Below are positions 21,049 to 33,400 of a DNA stretch of 64,000 nucleotides, piece after piece; within the stretch, counting starts at the first letter, position 1; each line of letters opens with the position of its first letter. The notes beneath the pieces were generated by a model. The model did not search any database. It was not told where the DNA came from and was given only the letters and a program-made list of their open reading frames with translations. The position numbers and the translations under genes are program-made. Location of the stretch: positions 1,064,010-1,128,009 of the forward strand of contig JAJEKV010000096.1 in assembly GCA_021234155.1 (NCBI GenBank). The letters run 5' to 3'. The stretch is from Isoetes taiwanensis (Eukaryota; Streptophyta; Lycopodiopsida; Isoetales; Isoetaceae).

Positions 21049-23608
21049 TAGTTGCATTCCCCATGAAGTCAAGGAGGCAGAGTTTGCTGAAGAACCATGT
21101 TAAGAGTTTCAGCTAAGGAGATGCAAATTTTGTGGTAGCATTTGTGCTCCATAATCTCAGAAAGAATTTTTCAAATTCAAATGTATTTATTCTTCTCTTG
21201 ATTGTTGCATTTCTGTGCAGTTCGAGAATCTGCCATTGATCAGTAATTTGAAAGCCTACATTGATGCGTTCAGGTTGGTGATCTTCTGTATCTTGCATAA
21301 CTGCATATCCCCTGTGGCCGGTAATAATTGCAATTCAGCATAAGAACAAGGTTCTAGAGGAATTGGCCTAGAGCTACCTGCAATGGATTGTTTTCTGTAA
21401 AATTGGAATCATATAAGCTTCAAGAAGATAATCTTCAGGAGAAAGTCCTCAGGCACTCCAGAATTAAATAAATTCCATCTTCTCCAGTTTTCTTCATGAT
21501 AGAAACATAGATCAAATATGAAACTATTACAAATTTTGCATAAAACAAAACTGGCGTTGTGTCACTCATGAGGCCATCATCATGATATATAAAAAAGATT
21601 TATAAGGAAGCATATGTTAGGAACTTACATGCTAGAGATACATGCTTGCATGAGTACTGAAATGAAGCAAGCAAGCATGGGAGATGGTGTCTACATTTTT
21701 TTACTATAGCAAAATCGTTTTAGAGAACCATAGTTAAGGAAACCTGCTACTTTATTAATATTCACAACTTGAGGAAATAGAGCAGACGTGGAATAGGAGC
21801 TACCCTACTCTATAGTACGTATCCATTTGGAGAAAATAGGTGATCCTCCTTATAGTACCCATACGATGGGAAAGAAGAGAAGGTAGCTCATGGAGTATAC
21901 GACGATGCAGAATCCCTTAATATTTATTCCTGGCCACAATTCTTTCTATCCTTCCACATTTGGGGACTTGATGTATCTTATTTTGTACATTTATAAAATC
22001 ACACTCTTACCATAAAAAGAAAAAGAAAAAAAACTAGTCAAAAGCACGTTTGATTACTTTGCATAGCAAATTATAGGAAATGGTGTGGGTGGTGTTTCGT
22101 AATATAAACTTGAAGTCGAATTAGGGCATTAGATAGTACAGTCTTTGCAAGAAATCGACAACAGTGGTTGACACTCACATCCTTAGTCCACATGAAAGCT
22201 ATCCTTAGTCCACATGGAAGCTATCTAACTTTACAGTGAAATGCCATGCAGAATTGTAATGTAATAAACCTCTTCGGTAAATATGCACTATAATACTTAT
22301 TGAAAGCATGTATGAGAAGAAAATCTGTTTTTTATTCAATCAACTTTAGTCTTGACACGTTTTGGCTAAGATTGATTTTCCTTCTTATCAAGATCTCTAG
22401 GATCAATGATACTTTTTCTAGCAATGTCGTTGCTCTTGATTTGCCAGCCAGTAAAACCAAGGGGAATCCAGATAGTGTGCCTTCAAGCCGTGGACATAAC
22501 TTGCGTTTCCCTCCTCTTTGTTTAAATTGTCCAAATGGACCTACTCATCCTGTAAACTCTCCAAACTGTCCCCAAAACTGTCCAAAACTATTCAAAATCT
22601 TATAGTATAAACTAACCAAAGTTGCATATTTGACTTTGTAAGTCCATCTTTTCATATTCTTTGCACTATTGCTATGCTACAAATCCTTTTTGTGAATCCA
22701 CTGTATTCTAGTTTACAAAATAACTGTAGTAGAAGCGGAAACAGCCCCCCAAATTTACATGCAGCATTTCCAATCCCAGGTAAAGGCACAAAGTCCAAGA
22801 CGATTATCCATACAACTAAATCATGATTCATTATTCAATCAAAACAATAACATAAGCCAGAGAAAAATGGTTGTTTAATGATAGGCCAAAAAATACAGTC
22901 ACCACTTTCATGTGGTGCAAACTTCCATTTATCAAAATTCAAATGTGGTGTCTACAAAAATGCAATAGAGGACACACATTCATACACTGGCATAAACAAC
23001 ATATCATAATAAAATAAGAACATCAAACATGATTCTTACATGCAGTCCTTCTAAGGAATTCAAATTTCATACCTACACCATTTGTATGTGGGCATGTTAT
23101 CTCACATTCAAAAAATTTCGATAGAGAATACTCAAACTGAGAGAAACATATTGCATTTCAATAACAGAGCGAACTAGATATAGCTACTACTATTGATATA
23201 TTACTGTTGGCTTTAAGTTGATTGGACACATGACATGTTGGATAGTCAGGTTATATCTGATGATAGATGAACAGATTGCATGTTGCTGCCGGTCCTGTAC
23301 CATGTTAGTACTAGCATGTGAAGTGCATGAGGACATCGTTCGGCCAATGGTTTAGTCAGATATCTGCCAGCCGATTGTGAGTTGAGCAGTGCTCATCCTG
23401 GCCCAGTGAGCTTTCAACTGCAAACATGATAATGGTTTTTTCTGTGCTTGTTGCAGGCATAAAAGATTAGATTAGCTGCCAATTAGAGACAACTCTGATT
23501 ATCACAATGATCAAGGATGCATAGACCTTGCTAATGCTGCCTTAACAAGCTTGATTATGCTTTGCAACAACCTCTATACAATTCTTATCCTCACGCAATA
23601 CGTAGCAT
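21049..23608. other. Gene-poor stretch
   Basis: A possible isolated exon at about 21222-21272 lies between GCAG and CAG/GTTGGT and encodes FENLPLISNLKAYIDAF. I cannot assign it. A 24-bp phrase is doubled at about 22160-22208. Otherwise AT-rich sequence with no recognised feature. Confidence 0.35.
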
Positions 23609-24606
23609 TGAATGGTAAAAGTATTTTTTATCAAGAAAGTGCTTGTTACGGGAGAATTTGAATTCACAGTGATTTGAAGCAAAATTTCTGAGGATTATTC
23701 TGCTGCCCTTGTAGAAGCGTAGCTTTAGTGGTAATCCTCACATTCTGAGCTACAAATTGATTACTGTTTTGTCATACCTATGAAGCAGGAACCTCTTTTC
23801 TTTCATCTACTTCATGGAAACCTCTGTTTTCACAATTATAAGGGAGAAATCTAGAATTTCATGTGGATTTCTAAAAGGCTCGGCTACTGATCTCTAGAGT
23901 TCCTTAATCATTCATCAGTTCTTCCCGGATAATCTTTTTTTCTCTGAATATTCTTTTGTTCCAAGCACTGTCGAATTTGAAGTTCAAATCATTAATTCTT
24001 GGCTAGAAGAATTTGTGGGTTCTAGTGCACTCGGACCAGCAGGGAAATTCTGAGTCCATTGTGATTGGTTGGATTGGGTAAGAGCATGTTAGGGTCTACA
24101 TGTTTTGGAAACTACCTGGAAAATACTCTTGGTAGTCAAAGATGATGATATATCTGAGTTCTTAACATCTTCTTGACATCACAAAGTACCTTACAACATG
24201 TATATACTACTACTCTTGAACATAACACAATTTCTTTTAGTCAATCTTATAGTCTATGTACTTTAAAATACAATTATGTACTTGCACAGAAGTACACAGA
24301 AAAGTATCTTTTTGGTAATTTTTTATGTAGGCCCTAGCATGCTTTCACCCGATTATAAGATCTCTGTTGAAGTTTACTCTCCTCAAGATCCTGCCCAATT
24401 TGAAAGAATTTCCCCCTAAATTCTTTTGAATTGTACCTGGTTTTCTTTGTAATCGATCAATTCATTGTGTATGGCAATCCGATCTTCTCTGGTTAATTTT
24501 GGTTCAAACTATAGGTTTCTGTCCTCTGTTTTCTGTTACTTTTTTCCCCTTTTCAGTTGTTAAATTTTTGCATGAACTTTTGTTGGTTCTCCCTGAAATT
24601 TTTGCA

Positions 24607-25521
24607 ATGGTCTCCAATTTACCAAAAAACCCTAAACATTTGGCCCTCTTACACGCATTCGCGAACCTTCCCGCTTCTGATCGATCCTCTATTCTTCAAA
24701 ATATGATTTCCTACCAAGATCAACCTTTGGACACTATTCTATTCGGAAACTTTGATAATTTGTTGCCTTCGTCACCTCTTATGGATCCGATTTCTCATCA
24801 TGTTCCTCATTGGGACAATTTGTCTGCTGATCCTGATCATCGGGGTATTCTTCATCCCCTAAATCCTGCTGCTCAGGTTCCTGTTCCTTATGGAGTTGCA
24901 AGAGGTCATCCGGAGATCCGCTCGGACAATGATTTGGATGAAAGCCTCAAGCGCACAAGAATTCCACATCTGAAGGAGCGAAAAATGAACATCTATCACG
25001 GTATTTCTTTGAATCTTCCAGTTGTTCATTCAAAAATTGATGCTCTATCAAACTCTGCTGTCATTATACAAGTCCAAAAATGTGGAACGAAACTAGATAA
25101 ACTGTGGGCCTTTCTTCTCAGCCTTCATAAGGGTATCTTAATTCAGGCTATATATTGGCTTAATTTTTCCTACATTATGCTTGAATGTGGGAACTCTAAA
25201 TCAGCCAATTTCTTTCTGAATTTTGGCCCTATGACCTATGAGACCTCTCAATTGACCTTCCTCAAATGACACCCTAAGCTTGACATTGATCAAATGAATA
25301 ATTTATGCATTGCCTCCACAACTTTATTTGGTCTCAATCCTATCTACTGGGATGAAGAATGCTTCAAACTCCTATTCAACTCCATTGGAACTTATATTTC
25401 TACTGAATATTCCCCTGCCAAACCTCCCAGAAGCTTTGTTCAGCTCGATCTTTCCAAGGACATCCCTCTTTCCATTCCATTTACAGATGCCTTTGGTCTT
25501 GAACAGGGAATAAATTACTAA
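24607..25521 (+). pseudogene. LINE ORF1, N-terminal part
   Basis: From the ATG at 24607 the frame gives MVSNLPKNPKHLALLHAFAN, a proline-rich linker, and a DUF4283-like gag domain (FLLSLHKGILIQAIYWLNF, LNFGPMTYETSQLTFLK, then HPKLDIDQMNNLC and FGLNPIYWDEECFKLLF). A single in-frame TGA at 25267-25269 replaces the tryptophan expected before HPKLD. The frame is broken after GINY by a non-LINE insertion. In plant L1 elements ORF1 binds the element RNA. Confidence 0.7.
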
Positions 25522-26115
25522 TCGCTTATTTCTTATTAGCCATAATGGCTTTAGCTAAACTTGCCCCAGATTAATCCCAAAACTTTCTGTGATTTAGCTA
25601 AACTCTACAAATTTTCTCTCTCATACTTTCTAGCATTTAGCTAAACTAACCCAAAACTCATCCCAAAACTTTCTGTGGTGTGGTCAATGAAAAATATTTA
25701 GCTAAAATTACTATACTTTGTTTCAATTGTTTCCATTTATTTTAATCATTTGCTTTGTAAAAATTCTATAAGAACGCCAGTTAGCTAAGTCTAGGCCTCA
25801 ATAGATACTAGAAAATAAATTATTAATCAAATATATCTTATAAATTAGAATGATGTTAGCTAAACTAGCCTAAAATTCATTCCAAATTTTTCTAGAGTTT
25901 TGCTAAACAATACAAAATTTCACTCTCTTACTTTCTAACATTTGGCTAAAGAGATCGAAGGTTGGTGCAGACGAGAAAAAAGTTAAGCTAAAATTATTAT
26001 TTTTTGTCAATTTTTTCCATTTACTTTAGCCAACATTTTTTGAAAATGTGTTAAAAAATCGCCAAAAAGCTAAGTTTAGCCCTTAAATTATTCTATGGTC
26101 TTGAATCCCTATTAA
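25522..26115. mobile_element. 0.6-kb insertion inside LINE ORF1
   Basis: The stretch interrupts the gag domain between GINY and the zinc-knuckle segment. It is AT-rich, full of TTTAGCTAAAC words, and consists of two diverged halves (about 25545-25790 and 25855-26080). Both follow the same order of phrases, such as CCCAAAACTTTCTG/CCAAATTTTTCTAG, then TTTCTAGCATTTAGCTAAA/TTTCTAACATTTGGCTAAA, then TTTCCATTTA. The outer ends (GGCTTTAGCTAAAC and, inverted, GGGCTAAACTTAGC) look like terminal inverted repeats. It is probably a MITE. I could not define a target duplication. Confidence 0.6.
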
Positions 26116-26117
26116 CA

Positions 26118-27488
26118 CTTAGATGGTCTGGATTGCCCTCACAATGTCAGAAATGCTCTCATAGGCATTTCTGGTACTCTGATTGCAAGTCTTCAACAGA
26201 GATCTCTCAAGATAACAGATCACAACAAGAAGCTAAGACTCCAGATATGGTTTCCAGTCAGCAAAATACAGGGGATAATCAAATGGATCAGTTTGAAAAA
26301 AGCAATGCTACAAAGGAAAACATTGGTAAAGATACTCAGTTTCAAAGGCTGCCAGAAAATGACAGATTCAAATGGACAAAAGTAAATGGAAGCTACAAGA
26401 GAATCCAGAAACATAAGGCTGCAAGAGATGAGATGAGAGACAAAGGCAAACTTTGTGAAGTTGAGTTCCCAATCTCTTCAAAATATACTCGCCCTTTAAC
26501 AATTGGTGAACCAAAGGATTATCCAATAAAAAATAATAGTAAGAGTGGGTCATTAAATATGAAATCTCGAGACAAAGCTAAGTTTCAGCTGAATTCCTCT
26601 CAGGTGAACTCACATTTAAAAATATCTGTGCCAGCAAATTTGAATCAGCAGAACAAAAAATTGAATGAGTCTAAAATGGACTCTCATTTGACTAAAAGTT
26701 ATAGTCAGACCATTGGAGACTTGACTCAAGAGTCAACACAGCAGCAGGTCAACTTTCAAGTCAACAGTCCAAATCCTTTTCAGGTATTATCTGACCTTAA
26801 TGGTAATCTAGATTCTGAATTAAATAAGAGCAAACTATGTGTTTCCACCCAGATTTGTCCCTCATCTGTACACACCAAAGCCATTCCAGATATCCATACA
26901 CAATCTGCTGGTACTAACCTTGCTGATTTGCCATCCCTAATTGACCTTGACTCCCCAGTGGTTGAAAGTCCTATCAGCCCTCCAAAAATGTCCAATAAGT
27001 TTGCTGATCAGATGGCCTCTCTGCAAAATCTTATCTCACAATCTTCAGATGAAGAAGGAAAAAAATTTGAAATGGGTGAGCTTGGAAATCATTCTGAGGC
27101 TGTTTCTGAGATTGTTCCTGGTTTTGTTCCTGACACACCTGAAGATATAGCTACTCAAACTGTGGAGCTTCAAGATAAAGGAAATACCAGGCAAGTTCTT
27201 GCTTCTGCTCCTTTGAATATTAATAAAAACCCAATGTTTCACTTTTTCCCTGGAGGATATTCTGAATATAGTGATAGTGAGGGATATGGGAGTGACAAAG
27301 AGAATTGGGATAAAGAGGATTATTTAAATGAAAATCTAAGCATTGACCCTAAGCCTGAGAAGATTCAGTCATTAAAAAAATCTATAAAAAAGGATGGAAA
27401 TAAATTTGGTTTGGTCTTGTCTGGTCTTAATAAAACTCCTGCTCAAAATACCAGAAGTAAAAGAAAATCCAAAAAGACTAGATTATAA
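26118..27488 (+). pseudogene. LINE ORF1, C-terminal part with zinc-knuckle remnant
   Basis: The frame opens at SGLPSQCQKCSHRHFWYSDC, close to the CX2CX4HX4C gag knuckle but with the histidine displaced by one residue. It continues as a long polar, glutamine- and serine-rich tail. It ends in a basic segment (NTRSKRKSKKTRL) 28 bases before ORF2. The frame is otherwise open for 450 codons, so this part of the element has decayed little. Confidence 0.7.
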
Positions 27489-27516
27489 ATCTTCTTTCTC
27501 TTATTCCCTCTTTGTC

Positions 27517-30500
27517 ATGAAGATACTTTCTTGGAATCTTAGAGGAATCAAAGGCCCTTTGAAGAGGAGACGGGCCATTGCTCAAATCAGACTATACAAT
27601 GCAGATATCATTCTTCTGCAAGAACTAAAACTTCCCTCCTTTGAATGCAGCAACTTAGGAGATTGGATTTACCCCTCTTCTTCCTCTCTTTGGATTAATT
27701 CATCTGGAGTTAGTGGTGGTTTGACCATTATTTGGAAAAAAGACATCAAGCATTCTTCCTTCTATAACAGTCCTTCTAGAGCTTGGCAAGCTATGATTTG
27801 CTCAGTCTCTAATTCTAGTTTTGGCATTATTAATGTATATGCTCCAACTTCTCCCAAAGATAGAGAACCAATTTGGGCTGAAATTAATAGTTGGTTGGAT
27901 TCTCAAACTCTTGATAATTGGATCATAGCTGGAGACTTCAACAACACCCCCTCTTGTGATCTTAAACTGGGAAATAAAATTAATATGTCCAAAATTGAAA
28001 AAGAGAACTGGGACTCTCTTATTTCTGACAATAGCTTGATCTACATCCCCTCTTCCACTGCTACCTATACTTGGTCAAACAAACAAAAGGACAGAGCAAG
28101 GGTTTATTGTACTCTTGACAGATTTTATGTTTCCAATCCATCTGCAGCCTTTTGGGACAACAGCTATGTTACAAGTGATGAAGGTACTTCTATTTCAGAT
28201 CACCAGTCTCATGTTATCAGGATCCAAAGGGTTGGGAGCTCTCCTTATAAATTCAATTCTTCTCTTCTTGAGAATGAAAATTTCTGCTCTCAATTCAAGA
28301 CTTTCTATGAAGGGCTTTCTAATAGGTTTGCTGAAAATCGTATGCCTTCTATGAAATATTTTTACTCCAAAATCAAGGAAATCAAAAGATGGATCAAGAA
28401 TTGGTCTAAACTTATTCATGAGCAATGCAGTAAAGAAAAGAATAAGCTTCTGATGTATATGAAAGACATTAGATCCTTACTTCAAAATGATCCATCCAAT
28501 TCTAATCTTCAAGTGGGAGAGGAAATTTTGGAGAGGAGAATAAAAAATATTGAAGAGATGGAAGCTAAAGGTTCTGCTATTAGATGTAAGATCAAATATA
28601 CTAATGACATGGACTCAGGCTCCTCTAAATTCTTTTTCAGGATAGCTGAAAGTAGGGTTCTCAGAAATTCCAACGCTGAAACTATTGATGATCAAGACAA
28701 CAAATATAATTCTCATTCTGAGATTGCAAATGTCTTCAAGAGTAGATATATGGACCTTTTTAAAGGCAAACCAATTCCTCTCAATGAGATTTCGGAAGCT
28801 AATGACTTTATTTCCACAGCGAATGATATTTTACCTGATCCTCTTGAAATCATGGATGAGTCTTTTACTGCCATTCCTTCTCACATTGAAATCTTTGATA
28901 CTCTCAAATCCTTCAGTAATGGTAAATCTCCCGGTCCTGATGGTCTTCCAGCAGAATTTTATATCAAATTCTGGGATATTCTCAAAAATGACATTATCTC
29001 CTTAGTTCATGCCTTCTGGAATTCTAATCATCTTCACCCTTCTCCAGTGGTTTTATCTCTTTGATACCTAAGGTTGATCATCCTTCTAAATTTCAAGATT
29101 GGAGACCCATCTCCCTCACAAACACTACCTACAAGCTTTGTGCCAAGATCATTGCCTTAAGAGTTAAAAGCTTTCTTCAAAGAAATATTAGTCCAAATCA
29201 ATCTGCTTTCCTTCCCAATAGATATATTTTGGATAATTATGTGGCTGCTATGGAGGGTTTGCATTGGAACAAAATCTCTAATCAAAATTGCATTCTTCTT
29301 AAGCTGGATTTCAAGAGAGCTTTTGATTATGTGAGATGGGATTTCTTAGATTTTGCCATGTCTAAAATTGGCTTCCCTCCTAAGCTAATTCATGGCTTAA
29401 ATGCTAGATCGAATTCAGCTGTTCTTATCAATGGTGTCCCCTCTGGATTCTTTCCTCTCTCTTGTGGAGTTAGTCAAGGCTGCCCTCTTGCTCCTTATTT
29501 ATTTTTAGTGGCTGCTGAACTTCTAACCAAGGTCACTATGCATTATCAGAACACTGCTCAAATAAAAGGCTTAAAACTTCCAAATTCTGATGATAGCATT
29601 ACCATTCTCCAATATGCTGATGACACCTTCTCCTTCCTTGATGCTGATTTGCCAAATATTAATCTATTCCTCAAGATTCTCAGTCAATTTTCTGCTGCCT
29701 CTGGCATTCAATTAAACTTGAGCAAGAGTATGATTATTGGGGATGTCAATACTCCAATCCTAGCTGGTATTAATGTTCTTCCTCCCAATCAGGCAATTAA
29801 ATTATTGGGTATGCCTATCTCTATGAATCATAGCATCAAAGGCCTTTGGGACCCTATTCTTCTGAGAATTAAAAAGAAGCTGAACAATTACAGGAATTAT
29901 CTCTCTCTTGCTGGCAGATCTATTATTGCTAATGTTGTTCTTGCTAGCTCTCATGTTTACTTTTCCACAGCCTTAGTTGCTCCCAAATGTGTTTATTTGG
30001 AGCTTGAGAAAATTCTTAGAAACTTCATTTGGAAAGGAAGCCATTTGGTTAACTGGAATTCCATATGCAAGACAAAATGTTCTGATGGTTTAGGTTGCAA
30101 GAATCTTTTCATCCAAGCTCAATCTCTTGCTGGCAAATTTATTTGGAAAGCCATTCATGGAAATCTTTCTCCTGCTTGTTATTTCATTTGATATTGGATT
30201 ACTCTGAGTCATCCTTATGGGCATCCCACTATTCAACACTTGCTTCCACACTCTGCTTTCAATCAATTGAAACCCGCCTCTAATATCTCTCCTCTTATGA
30301 ATAATCTCATCAAGGCTTGGAATGCAATCTCTCCTAATTTCCAATTCATATCCAGAGATAAGCTTCATGTTCAAGCTCCAATTTTCTGGAACCCTCTATT
30401 GACTGAGCAAAATTCTCCAGTTCTTGCTATCAAACACCCTAGAATCTATAAGAAATGGCATGAGGCTGGTTTAATCTATTTTAGAGATCTGGTTATAGGT

Positions 30501-31292
30501 GGAAGGATCATCTCTTGGACTAGATTGAAAGGTATTATTAGGGGCACTTCATCTGACAAGAAAATTTTCTCTCTCATCAAACCTTTTCTCTCTAACTTAT
30601 CTGTCAATTCTGATATAAATGACTGGACTTTAAATGGAAAAGGGGTCTACAAAGTGAAGAATGTGTATAATGCTATGTCCTCTAACATAGATGATTGTAA
30701 AGCCATGCTGAAATGGTCCATTAATCATGATCAGTTTAAGAGTCTTTTTGATAATGTTTGGAATTCTTGTTGTCCCCCAAAAATTTCTTACTTCATCTGG
30801 CTTCTTGCTAATGGCAGTCTGAACAACTTGGTCTCTGTGTCAAAGAGAAATCCTAACATCTCAGCATATTGTCCTTTGGCTTGTAATAGACTTGAGGATA
30901 TGTGTCATATTTTCTTCTGTAGTAAATTGGATGATTTTTGGACTTGGATTGCTGATAAATTTGGCATTGTAAATAATGGGGATCTTCTGTCCCTTATGCA
31001 TCATGATGATAAATTTGTCAACTCTATTATATACATTGCTCTCTGGAACATTTGGAAAGCAAGAAATCGGGTGTTATATGGTCATAAGAATCCATCCAAC
31101 TTCTGGATAAAGATGCACTTTCAGTTTGATTTTGAGACTATTGCAACTGCTCATAAAAAGAAATTTGGAGCTAACTTTGACAGGAAATGGGAGGCTTTCG
31201 GACAGTATAGAGGTCATTACAATTTATTTGCTTCAAACCTAAATGTTGTGGATTCTAACTTGTTTCTTTCTGATGATCCTAGAGTAACTTGA
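27517..31292 (+). pseudogene. LINE ORF2: endonuclease and reverse transcriptase
   Basis: From the ATG at 27517: MKILSWNLRGIKGPLKRRRA (start of an APE-type endonuclease), LLQELKLP, AGDFNNTPSC and ISDHQSHVI, the expected catalytic motifs. Then come GKSPGPDGLPAEFY, KLDFKRAFDYVRWDFL, CGVSQGCPLAPYLF and LQYADDTFSFLDAD, the reverse-transcriptase core with YADD. After these come LSLAGRSIIANVVLAS and a zf-RVT-like segment (CCPPKISYFIWLLANGSL and CHIFFC, about 30770-30920). A one-base frameshift falls near 29048-29060, and a single TGA at 30189-30191 interrupts the frame. Apart from these two lesions the frame is open to 31292. Confidence 0.85.
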
Positions 31293-31368
31293 ATTTCTGC
31301 GTGGAGAAGGAAGTAATAAATTCGACAACAGTCACTCTCCCTTTAGCCAGAGATCTCAAGATCATGTT

Positions 31369-31737
31369 ATGAAGAATGATATTGCTACTACCATGGAATC
31401 ATTTCTTATGAAGAGGGGCCATATGAAACATCTGAAGGAAAGTGAAGATTTGTGGGCAAGTATTTCTTGCAGAGAGGTTGTCCAAATCCATTGCCTATGG
31501 AATTTTCTGTCAATCAACAACTTTATCCTTACAGAAGCTCAGCTGACAAGGTACAGAACAATGTACTACAACCATAGATTATTGGTTGATCTTTATGGAT
31601 CATTGCTGATCCTTCTGGAGGACAGAGATATGTTCCGTCTGTTTTACCACAACAATTGGTCACCCAACCAATATTTCTTTGGCTCCACAGATGCCTTCAA
31701 TGCCTACTACAACTCAGTTTTCTCATCTCAGTCCTGA
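31369..31737 (+). CDS. Small open frame in the LINE 3' region
   Basis: A 122-codon frame between the end of ORF2 and the A-rich tail encodes MKNDIATTMESFLMKRGHMK and a tyrosine- and phenylalanine-rich C-terminus. I recognise no domain. It could be a leftover of an ORF2 extension, a third small frame, or chance. It lies inside the target-duplication boundaries, so it belongs to the element. Confidence 0.25.
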   Translation: MKNDIATTMESFLMKRGHMKHLKESEDLWASISCREVVQIHCLWNFLSINNFILTEAQLTRYRTMYYNHRLLVDLYGSLLILLEDRDMFRLFYHNNWSPNQYFFGSTDAFNAYYNSVFSSQS

Positions 31738-32158
31738 TATTCCTATGCTCTTGGCCTACCAACTAAGAAACATGTCCTTGCTCTTATTTAATTTAGTTCT
31801 GGCTTACTTTTTTGGTGGATTACAATTTTGGCAGGTTTTCAATCTTCCTACAAGTTCCAGAAATTCTGCTCTGCATCGTGGAATCTACATAGTTCCATTA
31901 TTCTACAACAAAGTGGACTTCAGCTTATCTTCTTAATTGTTGCTGCTCATCATTTTGTTTTACTATAGACCTTATCTTCTGTGTCCGGTTGTTACTTGCT
32001 GATTCTGATGCACATTTTGGTATGCTTACCTATAAAAGCATACTTTTGCAATGTATTTGAGATTTTATAATTAATGACAAAACCGACTCTTACTTTCAAA
32101 AAAATAATAATAATAAATGGTAAAAGTAGCATAAGCTACTTACTGAATGGTAAAAGTA

Positions 32159-32687
32159 GCACCATAAGCTAAACTTTTCTTAAGAAACTGCTTAAATAAT
32201 TGGCAACAAAAGCAAAGAATATAATAATCAACGTTGCAATACTGCATACCTCATAAAAAATGTGCTCCTCAATAGCAACCGAATCTAACCTGCTAGTTGC
32301 ATTGTATTGGTGCTTGCTTGAGACACGTGTTCAAGACTGAATTGAAACACAGTTGCAGCAGATTTAAAGTGCCAGCTATTTGTACATAATATATAACTTC
32401 AGGATAATTGTTGCACGTGTAGCCTCAACAACTTTCAAAAAGTGCATTGCAGGCTATGATATTCATTGTAGGGAAAGTTTTTACGCATAAGAAATATAGA
32501 GCATATCCAACTTCGTAACATTTACAAGAGTTCCTGCTCTGTAGTCTTCTATAAGATGGAGTGCTGTGATTTGATCTACAACAGTTAGTTGAGCTCTTAA
32601 TCTTTTTGTAAATTCTAATTTCTGGGTCAATCCTCTCTCTAACTATGCAACTCAACAAAAAGCTCAGGTCTTTGAAGCATCTGCAAG
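32159..32687. other. Non-coding stretch right of the LINE
   Basis: A minus-strand open frame (32425-32709) reads partly protein-like (VDQITALHLIEDYRAGTLV in another frame) but matches no family I know. It may be a further decayed part of the kinase fragment next to it. Confidence 0.3.
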
Positions 32688-32806
32688 ATAAAATTAAGCA
32701 AAATCCCAATCTATAAGACGTAATTTTTTGTTCTCATGATCAATCATCACGTTCTGAGGCTTAAATCTCTATGTGTGATGCCTTGTCAGTGGCACTAATC
32801 AAGTGC
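32688..32806 (-). pseudogene. Casein kinase 2 alpha-like fragment
   Basis: After a TTTTCAG acceptor the minus strand reads QGITHRD, and then in the next frame KPQNVMIDHENKKLRLIDWD. This is the catalytic-loop-to-DFG region (subdomains VIb-VII) typical of CK2 alpha, where HRD..P.NVMIDH and LIDWG are diagnostic. CK2 has DWG rather than DFG, which fits the DWD seen here. CK2 alpha is a serine/threonine kinase of nucleus and cytoplasm. Two stops, one frameshift and the short length show that it is a decayed fragment. Confidence 0.65.
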
Positions 32807-32923
32807 CTGAAAATTTGAGAACAGTAATAAGTGCTACATGTAAAAGGATATCAAATGTGAAGCCAACCAAAAACAAGCATTCTATAACTCTACAAAACAC
32901 TGTGTGAGATATGCTCATAATTA

Positions 32924-32944
32924 AAAAAAAAAAAAAAAAAAAAA
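32924..32944 (+). repeat. Poly-A tract
   Basis: A run of about 21 A residues. No element body could be defined beside it. Confidence 0.6.
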
Positions 32945-33184
32945 CACGAAAATAACAAGGATGTAACAAATGATACTCCAAGTAAACTCTCGGTAATGTC
33001 AAAGAAAATAAAACTTACCACTTACGATCCATAGACTGTCCAGAGCATAAAAGTAGTAAACCCTCCTGCTTTCAGTCAGGAGCAACATTTAACAGTTCTT
33101 TTTCTAAAGAACCCAGCCAAATGCTATGAATCAATCACACAACTTGAATGGAGCAAGCTAGAAGCCAACCATCTACTGTCACGG

Positions 33185-33400
33185 ACAATAGATCACATTA
33201 GAACATGCTATCTTTTCATTTTCTTGTACAGAATGAGTTGTAAGTGTTTTGTAAATCTGTTCCAAGTTTCCATCATCAAGCTCTCGTCACTGACAATAGA
33301 TCGCATTAGAACATGCTATCTTTCCGTTTTCTTGTACATAATGAATTGTAAGTGTTTTGTAAATCTGTTCCAAGTTCCCATCATCAAGCTCCCGATAATG
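33185..33400 (+). repeat. 108-bp tandem duplication
   Basis: The segment beginning ACAATAGATCACATTAGAAC recurs once, 108 bases downstream, with about 90% identity by eye. Confidence 0.85.

Larger units (their letters stand above)
23609..32158 (+). mobile_element. Near full-length L1-type LINE retrotransposon
   Basis: The order is 5' leader, ORF1 (gag-like), ORF2 (endonuclease, reverse transcriptase, zf-RVT-like region), 3' leader and an A-rich tail (AAAAAAATAATAATAATAAA, about 32096-32115). The phrase TGAATGGTAAAAGTA stands at the left (23609-23623) and right (32144-32158). A third, slightly shorter copy directly follows the tail (32116-32128). This supports a target duplication of about 13-15 bp. 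The element spans about 8.5 kb, including a 0.6-kb foreign insertion in ORF1. It carries stops and a frameshift, so it is inactive. Confidence 0.8.
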
